From positions 1 to 64,000 of IMG/VR virus record IMGVR_UViG_3300028859_000013: 64,000 nt of DNA. One strand, 5' to 3'. A program made the position numbers and the translations under genes. Shown in pieces: positions 6,705 to 14,564 of the stretch (positions are counted from its first letter, which is position 1; each line of letters starts with the position of its first letter). The stretch is from a virus. The notes under the pieces are model-generated. The model was not told where the DNA came from, did not search any database, and saw nothing but the letters and a program-made list of their open reading frames with translations.

Positions 6705-8549
6705 TTAATTTTTTTTTATTTTTTGTATATATCCATTATTTAAATGATTTTTAAATAATTTATTTATTATCTTCTTCTTTTTTGCTGCTGAATATGCATT
6801 TATGTTATTTTTAACAAAATCATTTCTATTTTTATATTTATTAGCTTCTTCTTGTAATTTATCTTCAGTCCAATATCCATATTTAACTCTATTTTCTAAA
6901 TGCCCTTTATTTTTGTGATCATCAAATAATTTATATAGTATATTTTTACTACGAGCAGATTCCCAAGCTTTTTTATTTTTAATACTAAATTCATTTATTG
7001 TTTTATATTTATTAGCTTCTTCTTGTAATCTATTTTCTGTCCAATATCCATTTATATTTCTATCTTTAGAATATCCTTTATTTAAATGATTTTCAAATAG
7101 TTTATCAAGCATTTTTTTATTTTTTGATGCAGAATATGCTTGAAAATCTTCATTTTTGAATTCAAGCCTTGTTTTATATTTATTAGCTTCTTCTTTTAAT
7201 TTATCTTCAGTCCAATAACCATTTATTTTTTTATCTTTGGAATATCCATTGTTTTTATGGTTTTTAAATAATTCATCTAATAATTTATTTCTAACAGCGG
7301 CGGAATATGCATTTGTATTATTTTTATAAAAATCTATTATAGATGTATATTTATTAGCTTCTTCTTGTAATTTATCTTCAGTCCAATAACCATTTATTTT
7401 TTTATCTTTGGAATATCCATTATTTAAATGATTTTTAAATATATCATTTAATATTTTTAATTTTGTTGCTGTCATATATGCAGAACCGTTATGTTCTCTA
7501 AATTCACTTCTTGTTTCGTATTTATTAGCTTCTTCTTGAATTTTTTCTTCATTCCAATATCCGTATTTAACATGATTATTAGAATATCCATTGTTTTTAT
7601 GATTTTTAAATAATTCATCTAATAATTTCTTTCTAGCAGCGGCGGAATATGCATGTGTATTATTTTTATAAAAATCTATTCTATATTCATATTTATCTGC
7701 TTCTTTTTGTAATGCTTTTTTTGTCCATTTTGTAGTATACCCACCTAATGATCCAGATTTAGCTATATTAAACATAAACCAATTATTATTTTTATAATAA
7801 TTTATCCAATATTCTTCTTGTTTTTTTGCGTCAGTTGATTTTAATTTTTCTTCTAATATTTTATATTTTGGATAAGGCATATTATTTTCCTTGCAAAATT
7901 TGTTTAATAGTTCGGTTTCATTGAATACGTGTTCTTTGTCCCTTCTATCTATATCATTAGTTAACCCAACATAAGCTTTATTAAATTCTAATAATTCATA
8001 AACATATATAACATAACTATTTTCTTTCCATTCTTTTTTATCTAAATAACCATTATTTATATGATTTTTAAATAATTCATCTATTATGTTATTCCTGAAT
8101 GATATTATATAAGCACTATTATTTTTTGTTTTAAATTCATTTCTAGTTTGATATTTATTTGCTTCTTTTTGTAATGTTTCTTTTGTCCAATGACCATCTC
8201 TAACTCTATCATTAGAATATCCGTTGTTTAAATGTTTTTTAAATAAAGTATCTAATATTTTTAATCTTTTAGCTGCACAATATGCTAAGTTGTTTTCTTT
8301 TTTAAATTCTGTTCTAGTTTGATATTTGTTTGATTCTTCTTGTAATGTTTCTTCTATCCAATGATTATGCTTATTTATAGAGTATCCTTCGTTATCATGA
8401 TTTTTAAATAATTCGTTTAATAATTTTTTATTCTTAGAATAATTGTAATATACTATGCTTTTTTTTCTGAATTCATTCCTGGTTTTATATTTATTTGCTT
8501 CTTCCTGTAATTCTTGAATATTATATTTATCTTTATTTAGTAAATTCAT
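6705..8549 (-). CDS. GIY-YIG nuclease with nine 57-residue DNA-binding-like repeats
   Basis: This 614-residue protein has three repeats (about residues 1-177), a GIY-YIG nuclease domain (about 178-270) and six more repeats. The nuclease has YVIYVYELL, then AYVGLTNDIDRRDKEHV with the catalytic arginine, then QEEYWI and the conserved asparagine in FNIAKSG. Each repeat has the form YWTEDKLQEEANKYKTR, xxFxxxNxxAYSAA, LLDELFKNHxNNGYSKD. It resembles the KYKTRxEF modules next to nuclease domains in phage homing endonucleases. An array this long is unusual. It sits between two copies of the same terminator hairpin, so it is probably a mobile insertion beside the endolysin gene. Confidence 0.85.
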   Translation of the reverse strand: MNLLNKDKYNIQELQEEANKYKTRNEFRKKSIVYYNYSKNKKLLNELFKNHDNEGYSINKHNHWIEETLQEESNKYQTRTEFKKENNLAYCAAKRLKILDTLFKKHLNNGYSNDRVRDGHWTKETLQKEANKYQTRNEFKTKNNSAYIISFRNNIIDELFKNHINNGYLDKKEWKENSYVIYVYELLEFNKAYVGLTNDIDRRDKEHVFNETELLNKFCKENNMPYPKYKILEEKLKSTDAKKQEEYWINYYKNNNWFMFNIAKSGSLGGYTTKWTKKALQKEADKYEYRIDFYKNNTHAYSAAARKKLLDELFKNHKNNGYSNNHVKYGYWNEEKIQEEANKYETRSEFREHNGSAYMTATKLKILNDIFKNHLNNGYSKDKKINGYWTEDKLQEEANKYTSIIDFYKNNTNAYSAAVRNKLLDELFKNHKNNGYSKDKKINGYWTEDKLKEEANKYKTRLEFKNEDFQAYSASKNKKMLDKLFENHLNKGYSKDRNINGYWTENRLQEEANKYKTINEFSIKNKKAWESARSKNILYKLFDDHKNKGHLENRVKYGYWTEDKLQEEANKYKNRNDFVKNNINAYSAAKKKKIINKLFKNHLNNGYIQKIKKN

Positions 8550-8609
8550 ATATTATCTTTTAATTTATATATAAATAAATTAAGGTTTTATATTTAAATA
8601 TGAATAAAT

Positions 8610-8641
8610 AAAAAGTGATTATCAATTGATAATCACTTTTT
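8610..8641. terminator. Hairpin terminator, duplicate of the one at 6635
   Basis: AAAAGTGATTATCAA pairs with TTGATAATCACTTTT. It terminates the leftward operon ending at 8642. The 23 bases at 8603-8625 are identical to 6628-6650, so the terminator and its flank exist as direct repeats on either side of the GIY-YIG gene. Confidence 0.85.
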
Positions 8642-8977
8642 TTATAAATTGAATTTTTCTGCATTTTCTTTCATTTTAAATTTTTCTATTTCCTTTGGAG
8701 TTGCATATCTTAGTATTTTATTAATATCAAAACATATTATATCTTCACAAAATTCAAACATAGGCATTGGTAAATTTATATATCTTAGATAAATAAAATC
8801 ATTTTCATTTCCGTCTATTTCCATATCTATTATTTTTCCGGCATTATTATTTAAATAATTATTTACATCGTTAATTGTGTATTCGTTATTCGTTTCTGTC
8901 CAATTAACGTTACCTATAACAAAATCTCCAATTTTATATTTATTTTGATTATTTTCAAAGTATTTTAAATATTTCAT
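8642..8977 (-). CDS. Tagged small protein with MKYLKYFEN leader and EKFNL end
   Basis: This 111-residue protein starts MKYLKYFEN and ends NAEKFNL. It belongs to the subgroup with an SH3-like pattern: IGDFVIGNV, then a NNYLNNNAGKIIDM segment, then a FIYLRYINLPM strand and DINKILRYATPKEIE. The same order (xGDYV, NNxGKI, VxYxNIP, Ixyxs) occurs in the genes at 12276, 54297, 54653, 55481 and 58815. Function unknown. It is eleven bases downstream of the DeoC-like gene on the same strand. Confidence 0.65.
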   Translation of the reverse strand: MKYLKYFENNQNKYKIGDFVIGNVNWTETNNEYTINDVNNYLNNNAGKIIDMEIDGNENDFIYLRYINLPMPMFEFCEDIICFDINKILRYATPKEIEKFKMKENAEKFNL

Positions 8978-8987
8978 GAATTATTAT

Positions 8988-9680
8988 TTAATTAATTATA
9001 GTTGATGTGCCTATTCGATCTACGTATTGCTTAATTTCTTTAATTTGTTCATTAACTCGTACTCCCCCCGTGAATTTAATTTTAACATATTCAGGTAGAA
9101 TTTTTCTCATAAATTTAACTTTTTCAATTTTCTTTTCAAATGAGTCATCATTTGGTAGTTTACCAGTTGATGTTGATATATAATCTACATTATTTTCAAT
9201 GCATATTCTACAAATTTTTTCAATTTCTTGATAATTAAGTGCGCCTATTTCAATTGTTAATTTTATGATAGAACCTTCTTTATGACAATATTCAGTTAAT
9301 TTTCTAATTTCTGTTTCTATTTCTTCCGTTTTATCATCACTTTTAATTAATTGATAGTTGAGTACGACGTCAATTTCATCAGCTCCATTTACAATTGATT
9401 TATCAATTTGATCAAGTTTGTATTTAGTAATTGATGTACCTTTTGGAAAATCAACTAATGCAGATACTTTAATTTCATTTTTAACAAATGAATAAACTGT
9501 TGCTACAAATTCGGGTAATACTGATATTGCATAAAAATTATTATCTTCTGCTTCTTTACAGATATCTTTAATTTGATCATTAGTTAAATTATCTGATAAT
9601 TTAGTATAATCAATTAATTTATAATTTTCATTCTTTTCTTTATTATCTAAATATTCGAATATTTTTTTATAGACAATCAT
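8988..9680 (-). CDS. Deoxyribose-phosphate aldolase-like protein, catalytic lysine replaced
   Basis: This 230-residue protein matches DeoC over its length: LIDYTKLSDNLT, AISVLPEFV, ALVDFPKG, ADEIDVVLNY, LTIEIGALN, STSTGK, VKIKFTGGVR and RIGTST. DeoC reversibly cleaves 2-deoxyribose-5-phosphate through a Schiff base on the lysine of the IKTSTGK motif. Here that lysine is serine (ISTSTGK, residue 169), although the aspartate of DEIDVV and the lysine before TGGVR are kept. It is therefore probably inactive as an aldolase or has changed role. The N-terminal MIVYKKIFEYLDN resembles the tag on neighbouring proteins and lies outside the usual DeoC domain. Confidence 0.85.
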   Translation of the reverse strand: MIVYKKIFEYLDNKEKNENYKLIDYTKLSDNLTNDQIKDICKEAEDNNFYAISVLPEFVATVYSFVKNEIKVSALVDFPKGTSITKYKLDQIDKSIVNGADEIDVVLNYQLIKSDDKTEEIETEIRKLTEYCHKEGSIIKLTIEIGALNYQEIEKICRICIENNVDYISTSTGKLPNDDSFEKKIEKVKFMRKILPEYVKIKFTGGVRVNEQIKEIKQYVDRIGTSTIIN

Positions 9681-9730
9681 TTTTGTAACGTTATTTTTTC
9701 TATATATATTAAAAAATAATAATCAAATTA

Positions 9731-10258
9731 ATGACTGCAGGAAGAAATAGTATATCAAGTAAAAAAGATTGGAATACACCACCTAAATTTGTAGAATTGA
9801 TTAATAAAATGTTAGGTGATATAATATTAGATCCTTGTAGTAATAAAAATAGTATAATAGATGCTAAGATTAAGTATATTTTGCCAACTGATGGATTAAA
9901 AGAAGATTGGAATTATAATACAATATTTGTAAATCCGCCATTTGGTAGAATTGTTGAAAATAAAACATCATTATATAATTGGATTGAAAAAGGGGTTGAT
10001 GCGAATGAGAATTATAAAAGTGAAATTTTATATTTAATTCCAGTTGCAACTAATACTAAGCATTTTAAAGATTTAATTTTCAAAAAAGCAAAAGGATTGT
10101 GTTTTTTAAAAGATACAAGATTAAAATTTTGGAGTGAAGGAGTTGAAGATAAAAAAGGTGCTCCAATGGCTTGCTGTTTTATATATTTTGGAGAGAATTA
10201 TGGAAAATTTCATTTATTATTTTCTGACTTTGGACAATGTTTTGAAATAAAATCATAA
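9731..10258 (+). CDS. Phage DNA N6-adenine methyltransferase (Dam type)
   Basis: This 175-residue protein matches the phage Dam family that methylates adenine N6. It has the opening WNTPPKFVELINKMLG, the cofactor-pocket segment IILDPCSNKNS and the catalytic NPPF motif (about residues 75-78). Later motifs are ILYLIPVATNTKHF and GAPMACCFIYFG. Likely roles are protection from host restriction or marking phage DNA. It is the only rightward gene in the block and its end overlaps the end of the convergent gene at 10253 by six bases. Confidence 0.88.
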   Translation: MTAGRNSISSKKDWNTPPKFVELINKMLGDIILDPCSNKNSIIDAKIKYILPTDGLKEDWNYNTIFVNPPFGRIVENKTSLYNWIEKGVDANENYKSEILYLIPVATNTKHFKDLIFKKAKGLCFLKDTRLKFWSEGVEDKKGAPMACCFIYFGENYGKFHLLFSDFGQCFEIKS

Positions 10259-10600
10259 GTTGAATTTATTTGCAGATAATGACAAATAATATTTTTCTGA
10301 TTCTTCTGGTGTAGCTTCTCTTGTGAAGAATAAATCTTTTTCTGTTAGAGTTTTAATATATTTCAATGTTTTATTAAAATCTATTTCTGTTCCATATTTA
10401 TCAGATGTTTTTGATGTACCATCATAACCGTTATCAAAAATGTCATATAAATAAAATATTGTTTTTGGCTCAATATTTCTGTGTTTATACGGCTTAATTT
10501 TACCAATTGTTATATATCGAATAGTATGATAAATATATATTTTATTTGTGTCAATATTATATTCTTCATCAAATGTTTCAAATATTTTTAAATGTTTCAT
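10253..10600 (-). CDS. Tagged small protein with MKHLKIFET leader and NKFNL end
   Basis: This 115-residue protein starts MKHLKIFETF and ends SANKFNL. The middle holds beta-like segments (YIYHTIRYITIGKIKPYKHR) and EATPEESEKYYLS near the end, similar to the ATPKEIEKF element of the gene at 8642. Function unknown. It is the last gene of a leftward run that begins at 12868. Confidence 0.65.
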   Translation of the reverse strand: MKHLKIFETFDEEYNIDTNKIYIYHTIRYITIGKIKPYKHRNIEPKTIFYLYDIFDNGYDGTSKTSDKYGTEIDFNKTLKYIKTLTEKDLFFTREATPEESEKYYLSLSANKFNL

Positions 10601-10602
10601 TT

Positions 10603-10968
10603 TTATAAATTAAATTTTTCTGTTTTTATTATTAATGAAAGTTTATCTATAATATCTTTTGAATTATTAGATTGATAAATTATCATATCATTTAATTTTT
10701 CAGTATATATGTATTCTATATTATTCTTTCTTTCACATCTACGATCACTAAAATTGTGCTCATTTTGATATTCATAAACTATTTTTAATTTTTCTTTTTC
10801 ATAATTATTTATACCACTATCATTAGGTAAAATTTTATATATTACATATACTGGCTCTTCACCCTCGTTGTGATAATTTCTATCCCATCTATCACTATAA
10901 CTAAGTTTACATAGAATATATTTTTTTAAATCTGTATTTAACCTTTCAAATGTTTTTAAATATTTCAT
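10603..10968 (-). CDS. Tagged small protein with MKYLKTFER leader, paralogue of the next gene
   Basis: This 121-residue protein starts MKYLKTFERLN and ends KTEKFNL. It is clearly homologous to the gene at 10970 over the full length, sharing the DRWxRNxxNxGEEPVYVIxK block, the YEYQxEHNxSDRR block and the SKDxxDxLSLII ending. No enzyme motif is visible. The two copies lie head-to-tail with one intervening base. Confidence 0.7.
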   Translation of the reverse strand: MKYLKTFERLNTDLKKYILCKLSYSDRWDRNYHNEGEEPVYVIYKILPNDSGINNYEKEKLKIVYEYQNEHNFSDRRCERKNNIEYIYTEKLNDMIIYQSNNSKDIIDKLSLIIKTEKFNL

Positions 10969-10969
10969 G

Positions 10970-11338
10970 TTATAGATTAAATTTGTTTGTTTGTATAATT
11001 AATGATAGTTCATCAAAAACATCTTTTGATGTATTAGCTTGATATACTATTTTATCATTTAAGTTTTTAAAACGGTAATATTCCTTGTTGTTAATCTTTC
11101 CCATTCTACGATCACTATAATTGTGTTCGTCTTGATATTCGTATAATATTTTTAATTCTATGTCATATAGATTATCATTATTAATATTAGAATACATATG
11201 TAAAACTTTGAATATTACATATACTGGTTCTTCTCCTTTATTATAAAAATTTCTATTCCATCTATCTTCTTTGTTGAGTAAACAAAGAAGATATTTTTTT
11301 GGATTATTTAATTTTTCAAATGTTTTTAAATATTTCAT
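10970..11338 (-). CDS. Tagged small protein with MKYLKTFEK leader, tandem duplicate
   Basis: This 122-residue protein starts MKYLKTFEKLN and ends QTNKFNL. It is the tandem duplicate of the 10603 gene; the conserved core is GEEPVYVIFKVL and YEYQDEHNYSDRR. Its ATG overlaps the stop region of the upstream gene at 11338, which suggests coupled translation. Function unknown. Confidence 0.7.
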   Translation of the reverse strand: MKYLKTFEKLNNPKKYLLCLLNKEDRWNRNFYNKGEEPVYVIFKVLHMYSNINNDNLYDIELKILYEYQDEHNYSDRRMGKINNKEYYRFKNLNDKIVYQANTSKDVFDELSLIIQTNKFNL

Positions 11339-11919
11339 TAATCTACAATTTTTAATTTTGAGCCGTCTTTTATTAAAGATTTTATTTCATCTGTACTAAT
11401 ATTTTCTTTGAATTTAGATGTTTTCTTTTCTGTTTCTTTTAATATCCAGTTATTGCCAGAATTTGATGTTTGATAAATGTATATAATATTATCAAAAGTT
11501 AATTTTATAGTTTTTGCTGTTAGTTTTTTATAAAAATCTTCAACTTTACTGTTAATTGAATATATTTCAATAGGATGCCATTTATCATCTTTATAATATT
11601 GTAAAATTAAAAAATTAGGATTATCTAGAACAGTTTCATTTCTACTATAAAGAAAGAAGAATTTCATATCAATATCTTTTCTTAAAAAATTTTCAATTTC
11701 CATTGTAGAAAGAATTTCTCCTTTTTTAAGATTTTGTTTAAATAATTGATTATTAAAATCACTATCATCATATAAAAATTCTATAGTTTTATTTAGATAA
11801 TCATCATTAGATAAACCAATTTTAAAGAAGTCTACTTTAGTGTCATTTATGCTGTTTAATAATCCATCAACATCAGTTGTTATTGATTCTTTTATGTATT
11901 GTAAGTATTTTGTTATCAT
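11338..11919 (-). CDS. Protein of unknown function with MITKYLQYIKES leader
   Basis: This 193-residue protein starts MITKYLQYIKES, a longer variant of the tag that resembles MKTYIQFINEA at 57641. The rest is mixed alpha/beta and has no recognised domain. It ends GSKLKIVD and lacks KFNL. It is embedded in the leftward run of tagged genes, one-base overlapped with its downstream neighbour. Confidence 0.6.
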   Translation of the reverse strand: MITKYLQYIKESITTDVDGLLNSINDTKVDFFKIGLSNDDYLNKTIEFLYDDSDFNNQLFKQNLKKGEILSTMEIENFLRKDIDMKFFFLYSRNETVLDNPNFLILQYYKDDKWHPIEIYSINSKVEDFYKKLTAKTIKLTFDNIIYIYQTSNSGNNWILKETEKKTSKFKENISTDEIKSLIKDGSKLKIVD

Positions 11920-11924
11920 GTTTT

Positions 11925-12224
11925 TTATAAATTAAATTTTAGCGATGCTTTTTTAATTTCAAATTCTTCTATTTCTTCTTCATTTAATTTTCTTTCAAAA
12001 TATTTATCAGGTAAATAAAATTTTTTTATTGTATTATTTGATATTACTTCAATCGCATACCTAATTTCATAATTTCCAATAATTTTAGCAAATTTAAAAA
12101 CATCTTGTTTTTCTATTGCCCACTTTGATTTCCAAAAATCAATATAATATTTTTTAATTAGAATATAATCATCAACATTATAATCTATATTTTTATTGTC
12201 TTCAAATGTTTTAATATATTTCAT
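11925..12224 (-). CDS. Tagged small protein with MKYIKTFED leader and LKFNL end
   Basis: This 99-residue protein starts MKYIKTFED and ends SLKFNL. It is a paralogue of the gene at 12569: both have DYILIKxYYIxFWKSK, a KIIxxYxx segment and an IxEFxxxKxxLKFNL ending. The DYILIK element corresponds to the GDYVIL strand of other family members. Function unknown. Confidence 0.7.
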   Translation of the reverse strand: MKYIKTFEDNKNIDYNVDDYILIKKYYIDFWKSKWAIEKQDVFKFAKIIGNYEIRYAIEVISNNTIKKFYLPDKYFERKLNEEEIEEFEIKKASLKFNL

Positions 12225-12248
12225 TAAAAATTATTTAAATTTTTTATT

Positions 12249-12263
12249 GACAACAACGTTGTC
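12249..12263. promoter_or_regulatory. Inverted repeat GACAAC-AAC-GTTGTC
   Basis: A perfect six-base inverted repeat with a three-base spacer lies in the gap between two tagged genes. Its GC content is high for this genome. There is no T-tract after it on the minus strand, so it could be an operator or RNA hairpin rather than a terminator. It is followed by TATGTTATATGTTATA, similar to half of the palindromes at 15033 and 15084. Confidence 0.45.
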
Positions 12264-12275
12264 ATAAGTTATATG

Positions 12276-12551
12276 TTATATGTTATATTTTCTTGAAGCT
12301 AAAAATGCTTCAACATCTTCTTTATTTTTGGAATGATATTCTATTTGTGATATTTTCCACCATATTTTATCATTATTACATTTTAAACATATATTATATC
12401 CAGGTTCTGAAAAATTATATGATATAACTTCACAAGGTTTATCTAAAAAATGTTTAAAATTTGAATGAGGATTAATATCATTTTTTAGCACAGCATAGTC
12501 GCCTACTTTTATATTTGTATTTGCATTTTCAAATGTTTTGATGTATTTCAT
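12276..12551 (-). CDS. Tagged small protein with MKYIKTFEN leader and RKYNI end
   Basis: I chose the ATG at 12551 because it gives the family start MKYIKTFENAN. An upstream ATG at 12572 overlaps the previous stop (ATGA) and would add MIKNYTN, so either could be used. The protein has the SH3-like subgroup pattern IKVGDYAVLK, followed by KPCEVISYNF, a WWKISQIEYHSKN segment and a final ASRKYNI. Function unknown. Confidence 0.65.
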   Translation of the reverse strand: MKYIKTFENANTNIKVGDYAVLKNDINPHSNFKHFLDKPCEVISYNFSEPGYNICLKCNNDKIWWKISQIEYHSKNKEDVEAFLASRKYNI

Positions 12552-12568
12552 ATTAGTATAATTTTTTA

Positions 12569-12868
12569 TCATAAATTAAATTTTAATGTATCTTTTATTG
12601 TATCAAATTCTAATATTTCTTTTTTTGTTGATTTTCTTTTTATTATTGCGGCATCTGAGTAAATAACATTCATATTATTATCTTGAATAACAGAAATTGT
12701 GTAGTATAGTGTATTTCCATGTTCATAATCAAAATCTATAATTTTACCTGTTTTAAAAATGCCTAGTTTTTTTGATTTCCAAAAATTAATATAATAATCT
12801 TTAATTAGAATATAATCATTAATATTATATTTTTCTTTTTTTATTTCAAATGTTTTTAAGTATTTCAT
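12569..12868 (-). CDS. Tagged small protein with MKYLKTFEI leader and LKFNL end
   Basis: This 99-residue protein starts MKYLKTFEIKK and ends TLKFNL. It is a paralogue of the gene at 11925, with matching DYILIKDYYINFWKSK and TGKIIDFDY. It heads the leftward run of seven tagged genes (12868-10253) and is divergent from the AAA ATPase gene; the 38-base gap must hold both promoters. Confidence 0.7.
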   Translation of the reverse strand: MKYLKTFEIKKEKYNINDYILIKDYYINFWKSKKLGIFKTGKIIDFDYEHGNTLYYTISVIQDNNMNVIYSDAAIIKRKSTKKEILEFDTIKDTLKFNL

Positions 12869-12906
12869 ATTAATCTATATATTAAAAAATAAACTAATAA
12901 AAAAAT

Positions 12907-14097
12907 ATGTTATACATTATTAAAAATAAAATATTATATATGATGAGTGATATGAATGAAAAATTAGCATCAAATAAATTACCCCCATATTTATTTACTG
13001 ATCAAGCATTAGATAGACGAGAAGATGTTTATGCAATTGCTGAATTTGGTAAAATAGTTAATAGACTTTTTTTAAGTGATCAAATATATTCTGATGATTT
13101 TTGGAAATATATAAATGATAAATTTAAAATAAAGAGTGAAAATATTACGTTTTTCTGTGATGTTCATTCAGATACTAAAAATAGAGTAGAGAAAATATTT
13201 AAATATATAATTAAAATTGAAAAACCATATAAAATTATGTTTCAATTTTATGATGAGGAAAAAGTTATAGATGATAAAATATATGAAACGATAGAATCTC
13301 AAAAAAATAAAGTTTCAGATCTATTGGTATACTATGATTCTGATGCAGTAAAATATATAAATGATATGTCTGATGAACTTAGAAAAATTGTATTTACCCA
13401 ACCAATAAGTAAAACTTTTTTTATTATATCATCTAATTCAATGGGTTATGAATTACAAGCAGCTAATATTAAAGATTATGATATTCAAATAGATTTGAAT
13501 TATGGAGATTCTTTTGTATCAAAGCATAAAGATATATTAGATAAAATTAAAAATAATAAACATGGTTTATTTTTATTCCATGGCGAAGAAGGTACAGGAA
13601 AAACTGTATATCTTCGTAAACTTATTTCCGATTTAGCAGAAGAAAAAACTATAATTTATGTACCATCATATTTGATGATGGATATCGCAAGTCCTGTTTT
13701 AATTTCATTTATTTCTAAATTTAAAAATTCTATTTTATTATTGGAAGATGCAGAATCAATATTAACATCTCCACAAGAAGAAAGAAATCAAGCTGTTAGT
13801 AATATATTAAATATTAGTGATGGATTGCTAAATGATCATATGGATATGCAAATTATAGCAACATTTAATGTAGATAAAAAAATAATAGATAAAGCATTAT
13901 TAAGAAAAGGCAGACTTATGGTGGATTGTAAATTTAAAAAATTAACAGCTAAACAAGCTACTAAATTATCTGAATATATTGGATTGAATAAGATATATTC
14001 TGAATCATCTACACTCGCTGAAATTTATGAAGAAATTGATGGAAGTAAACAATTGATAGATATAGATACTGAAATAAAGAAAATAGGATTTAAATGA
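12907..14097 (+). CDS. AAA ATPase
   Basis: This 396-residue protein has a C-terminal AAA module. Walker A is GEEGTGKT (about 226-233), Walker B ILLLEDAE (about 277-284), sensor-1 IIATFN and the arginine-finger region KALLRKGRL. The arrangement resembles BCS1/proteasomal-type AAA proteins, which remodel or unfold protein complexes. The N-terminal 200 residues are unrecognised and may bind the substrate. In-frame ATGs at 12940 and 12943 are alternative starts. Its stop overlaps the ATG of a small downstream frame (ATGA). Confidence 0.85.
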   Translation: MLYIIKNKILYMMSDMNEKLASNKLPPYLFTDQALDRREDVYAIAEFGKIVNRLFLSDQIYSDDFWKYINDKFKIKSENITFFCDVHSDTKNRVEKIFKYIIKIEKPYKIMFQFYDEEKVIDDKIYETIESQKNKVSDLLVYYDSDAVKYINDMSDELRKIVFTQPISKTFFIISSNSMGYELQAANIKDYDIQIDLNYGDSFVSKHKDILDKIKNNKHGLFLFHGEEGTGKTVYLRKLISDLAEEKTIIYVPSYLMMDIASPVLISFISKFKNSILLLEDAESILTSPQEERNQAVSNILNISDGLLNDHMDMQIIATFNVDKKIIDKALLRKGRLMVDCKFKKLTAKQATKLSEYIGLNKIYSESSTLAEIYEEIDGSKQLIDIDTEIKKIGFK

Positions 14098-14267
14098 AAT
14101 ATAATAACATGACGAAAGAAGTATTTGATAATTTGAATACTGAAAATTATTTGGAATGTGAAAAATTAAGAGATAAAATATATAGTCATAAAAAAAATGA
14201 TATCAAATTGATATCATTTTTTATGACTATTTATCTATATTTTGATTCTATATATACGATAAAGTAA
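14094..14267 (+). CDS. Possible small protein with UVR-like segment
   Basis: A 57-codon frame begins at the ATGA overlap with the AAA ATPase gene. Its first 30 residues, ending ENYLECEKLRDKIYSHK, resemble the helical UVR (UvrB/UvrC-type) pairing motif. The rest of the frame runs through the palindromic terminator at 14183-14229, so the C-terminal part may not be meaningful. Either it is a truncated remnant or a short coupled protein. Confidence 0.35.
   Translation: MKYNNMTKEVFDNLNTENYLECEKLRDKIYSHKKNDIKLISFFMTIYLYFDSIYTIK
14183..14229. terminator. Extended palindromic hairpin
   Basis: TAGTCATA-A-tract-ATGATATCAA is mirrored by TTGATATCAT-T-tract-TATGACTA. The inner stem followed by T6 has terminator form. 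It lies after the AAA ATPase and before the small membrane protein gene. Confidence 0.7.
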
Positions 14268-14270
14268 ATT

Positions 14271-14456
14271 ATGTCAATTTTAACAGTTTTATTAGTTTTA
14301 GTTGTTGTTGGTATTTTATTATGGCTTGTTAATTCATATATTCCTATGAACGCAACTATTAAAAAAGTACTCAACATAGTAGTAATTATAGTTTTAGTAG
14401 TTTGGTTACTTAAAGTATTCGGATTACTAGCTATATTATCAAGAATACATGTATAA
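14271..14456 (+). CDS. Small two-helix membrane protein (Thivi_2564-like)
   Basis: This 61-residue protein has two hydrophobic segments (about 3-22 and 33-53) separated by NSYIPMNATIKK. The pattern VGILLWLVNSYIPM and VWLLKVFGLL matches the small bacterial Thivi_2564-type membrane proteins known to me. In a phage a two-span protein of this size could act as a holin or alter the host membrane, but no functional evidence exists. It is preceded by a TATATATACG stretch and stands alone. Confidence 0.65.
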   Translation: MSILTVLLVLVVVGILLWLVNSYIPMNATIKKVLNIVVIIVLVVWLLKVFGLLAILSRIHV

Positions 14457-14532
14457 TATATTTAAATAGTTTAAATAAAATTATATATTTTATTTAAATT
14501 GAAAACTATAATATAAATTATACAAATATAAT

Positions 14533-14564
14533 AAAAGGTAATTTCAATTAGAAATTACTTTTTT
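14533..14564. terminator. Hairpin terminator
   Basis: GTAATTTC and GAAATTAC form a stem flanked by A4 and T6. It lies between the rightward membrane protein gene and the end of the leftward gene at 14555 and probably works on both strands. Confidence 0.75.
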
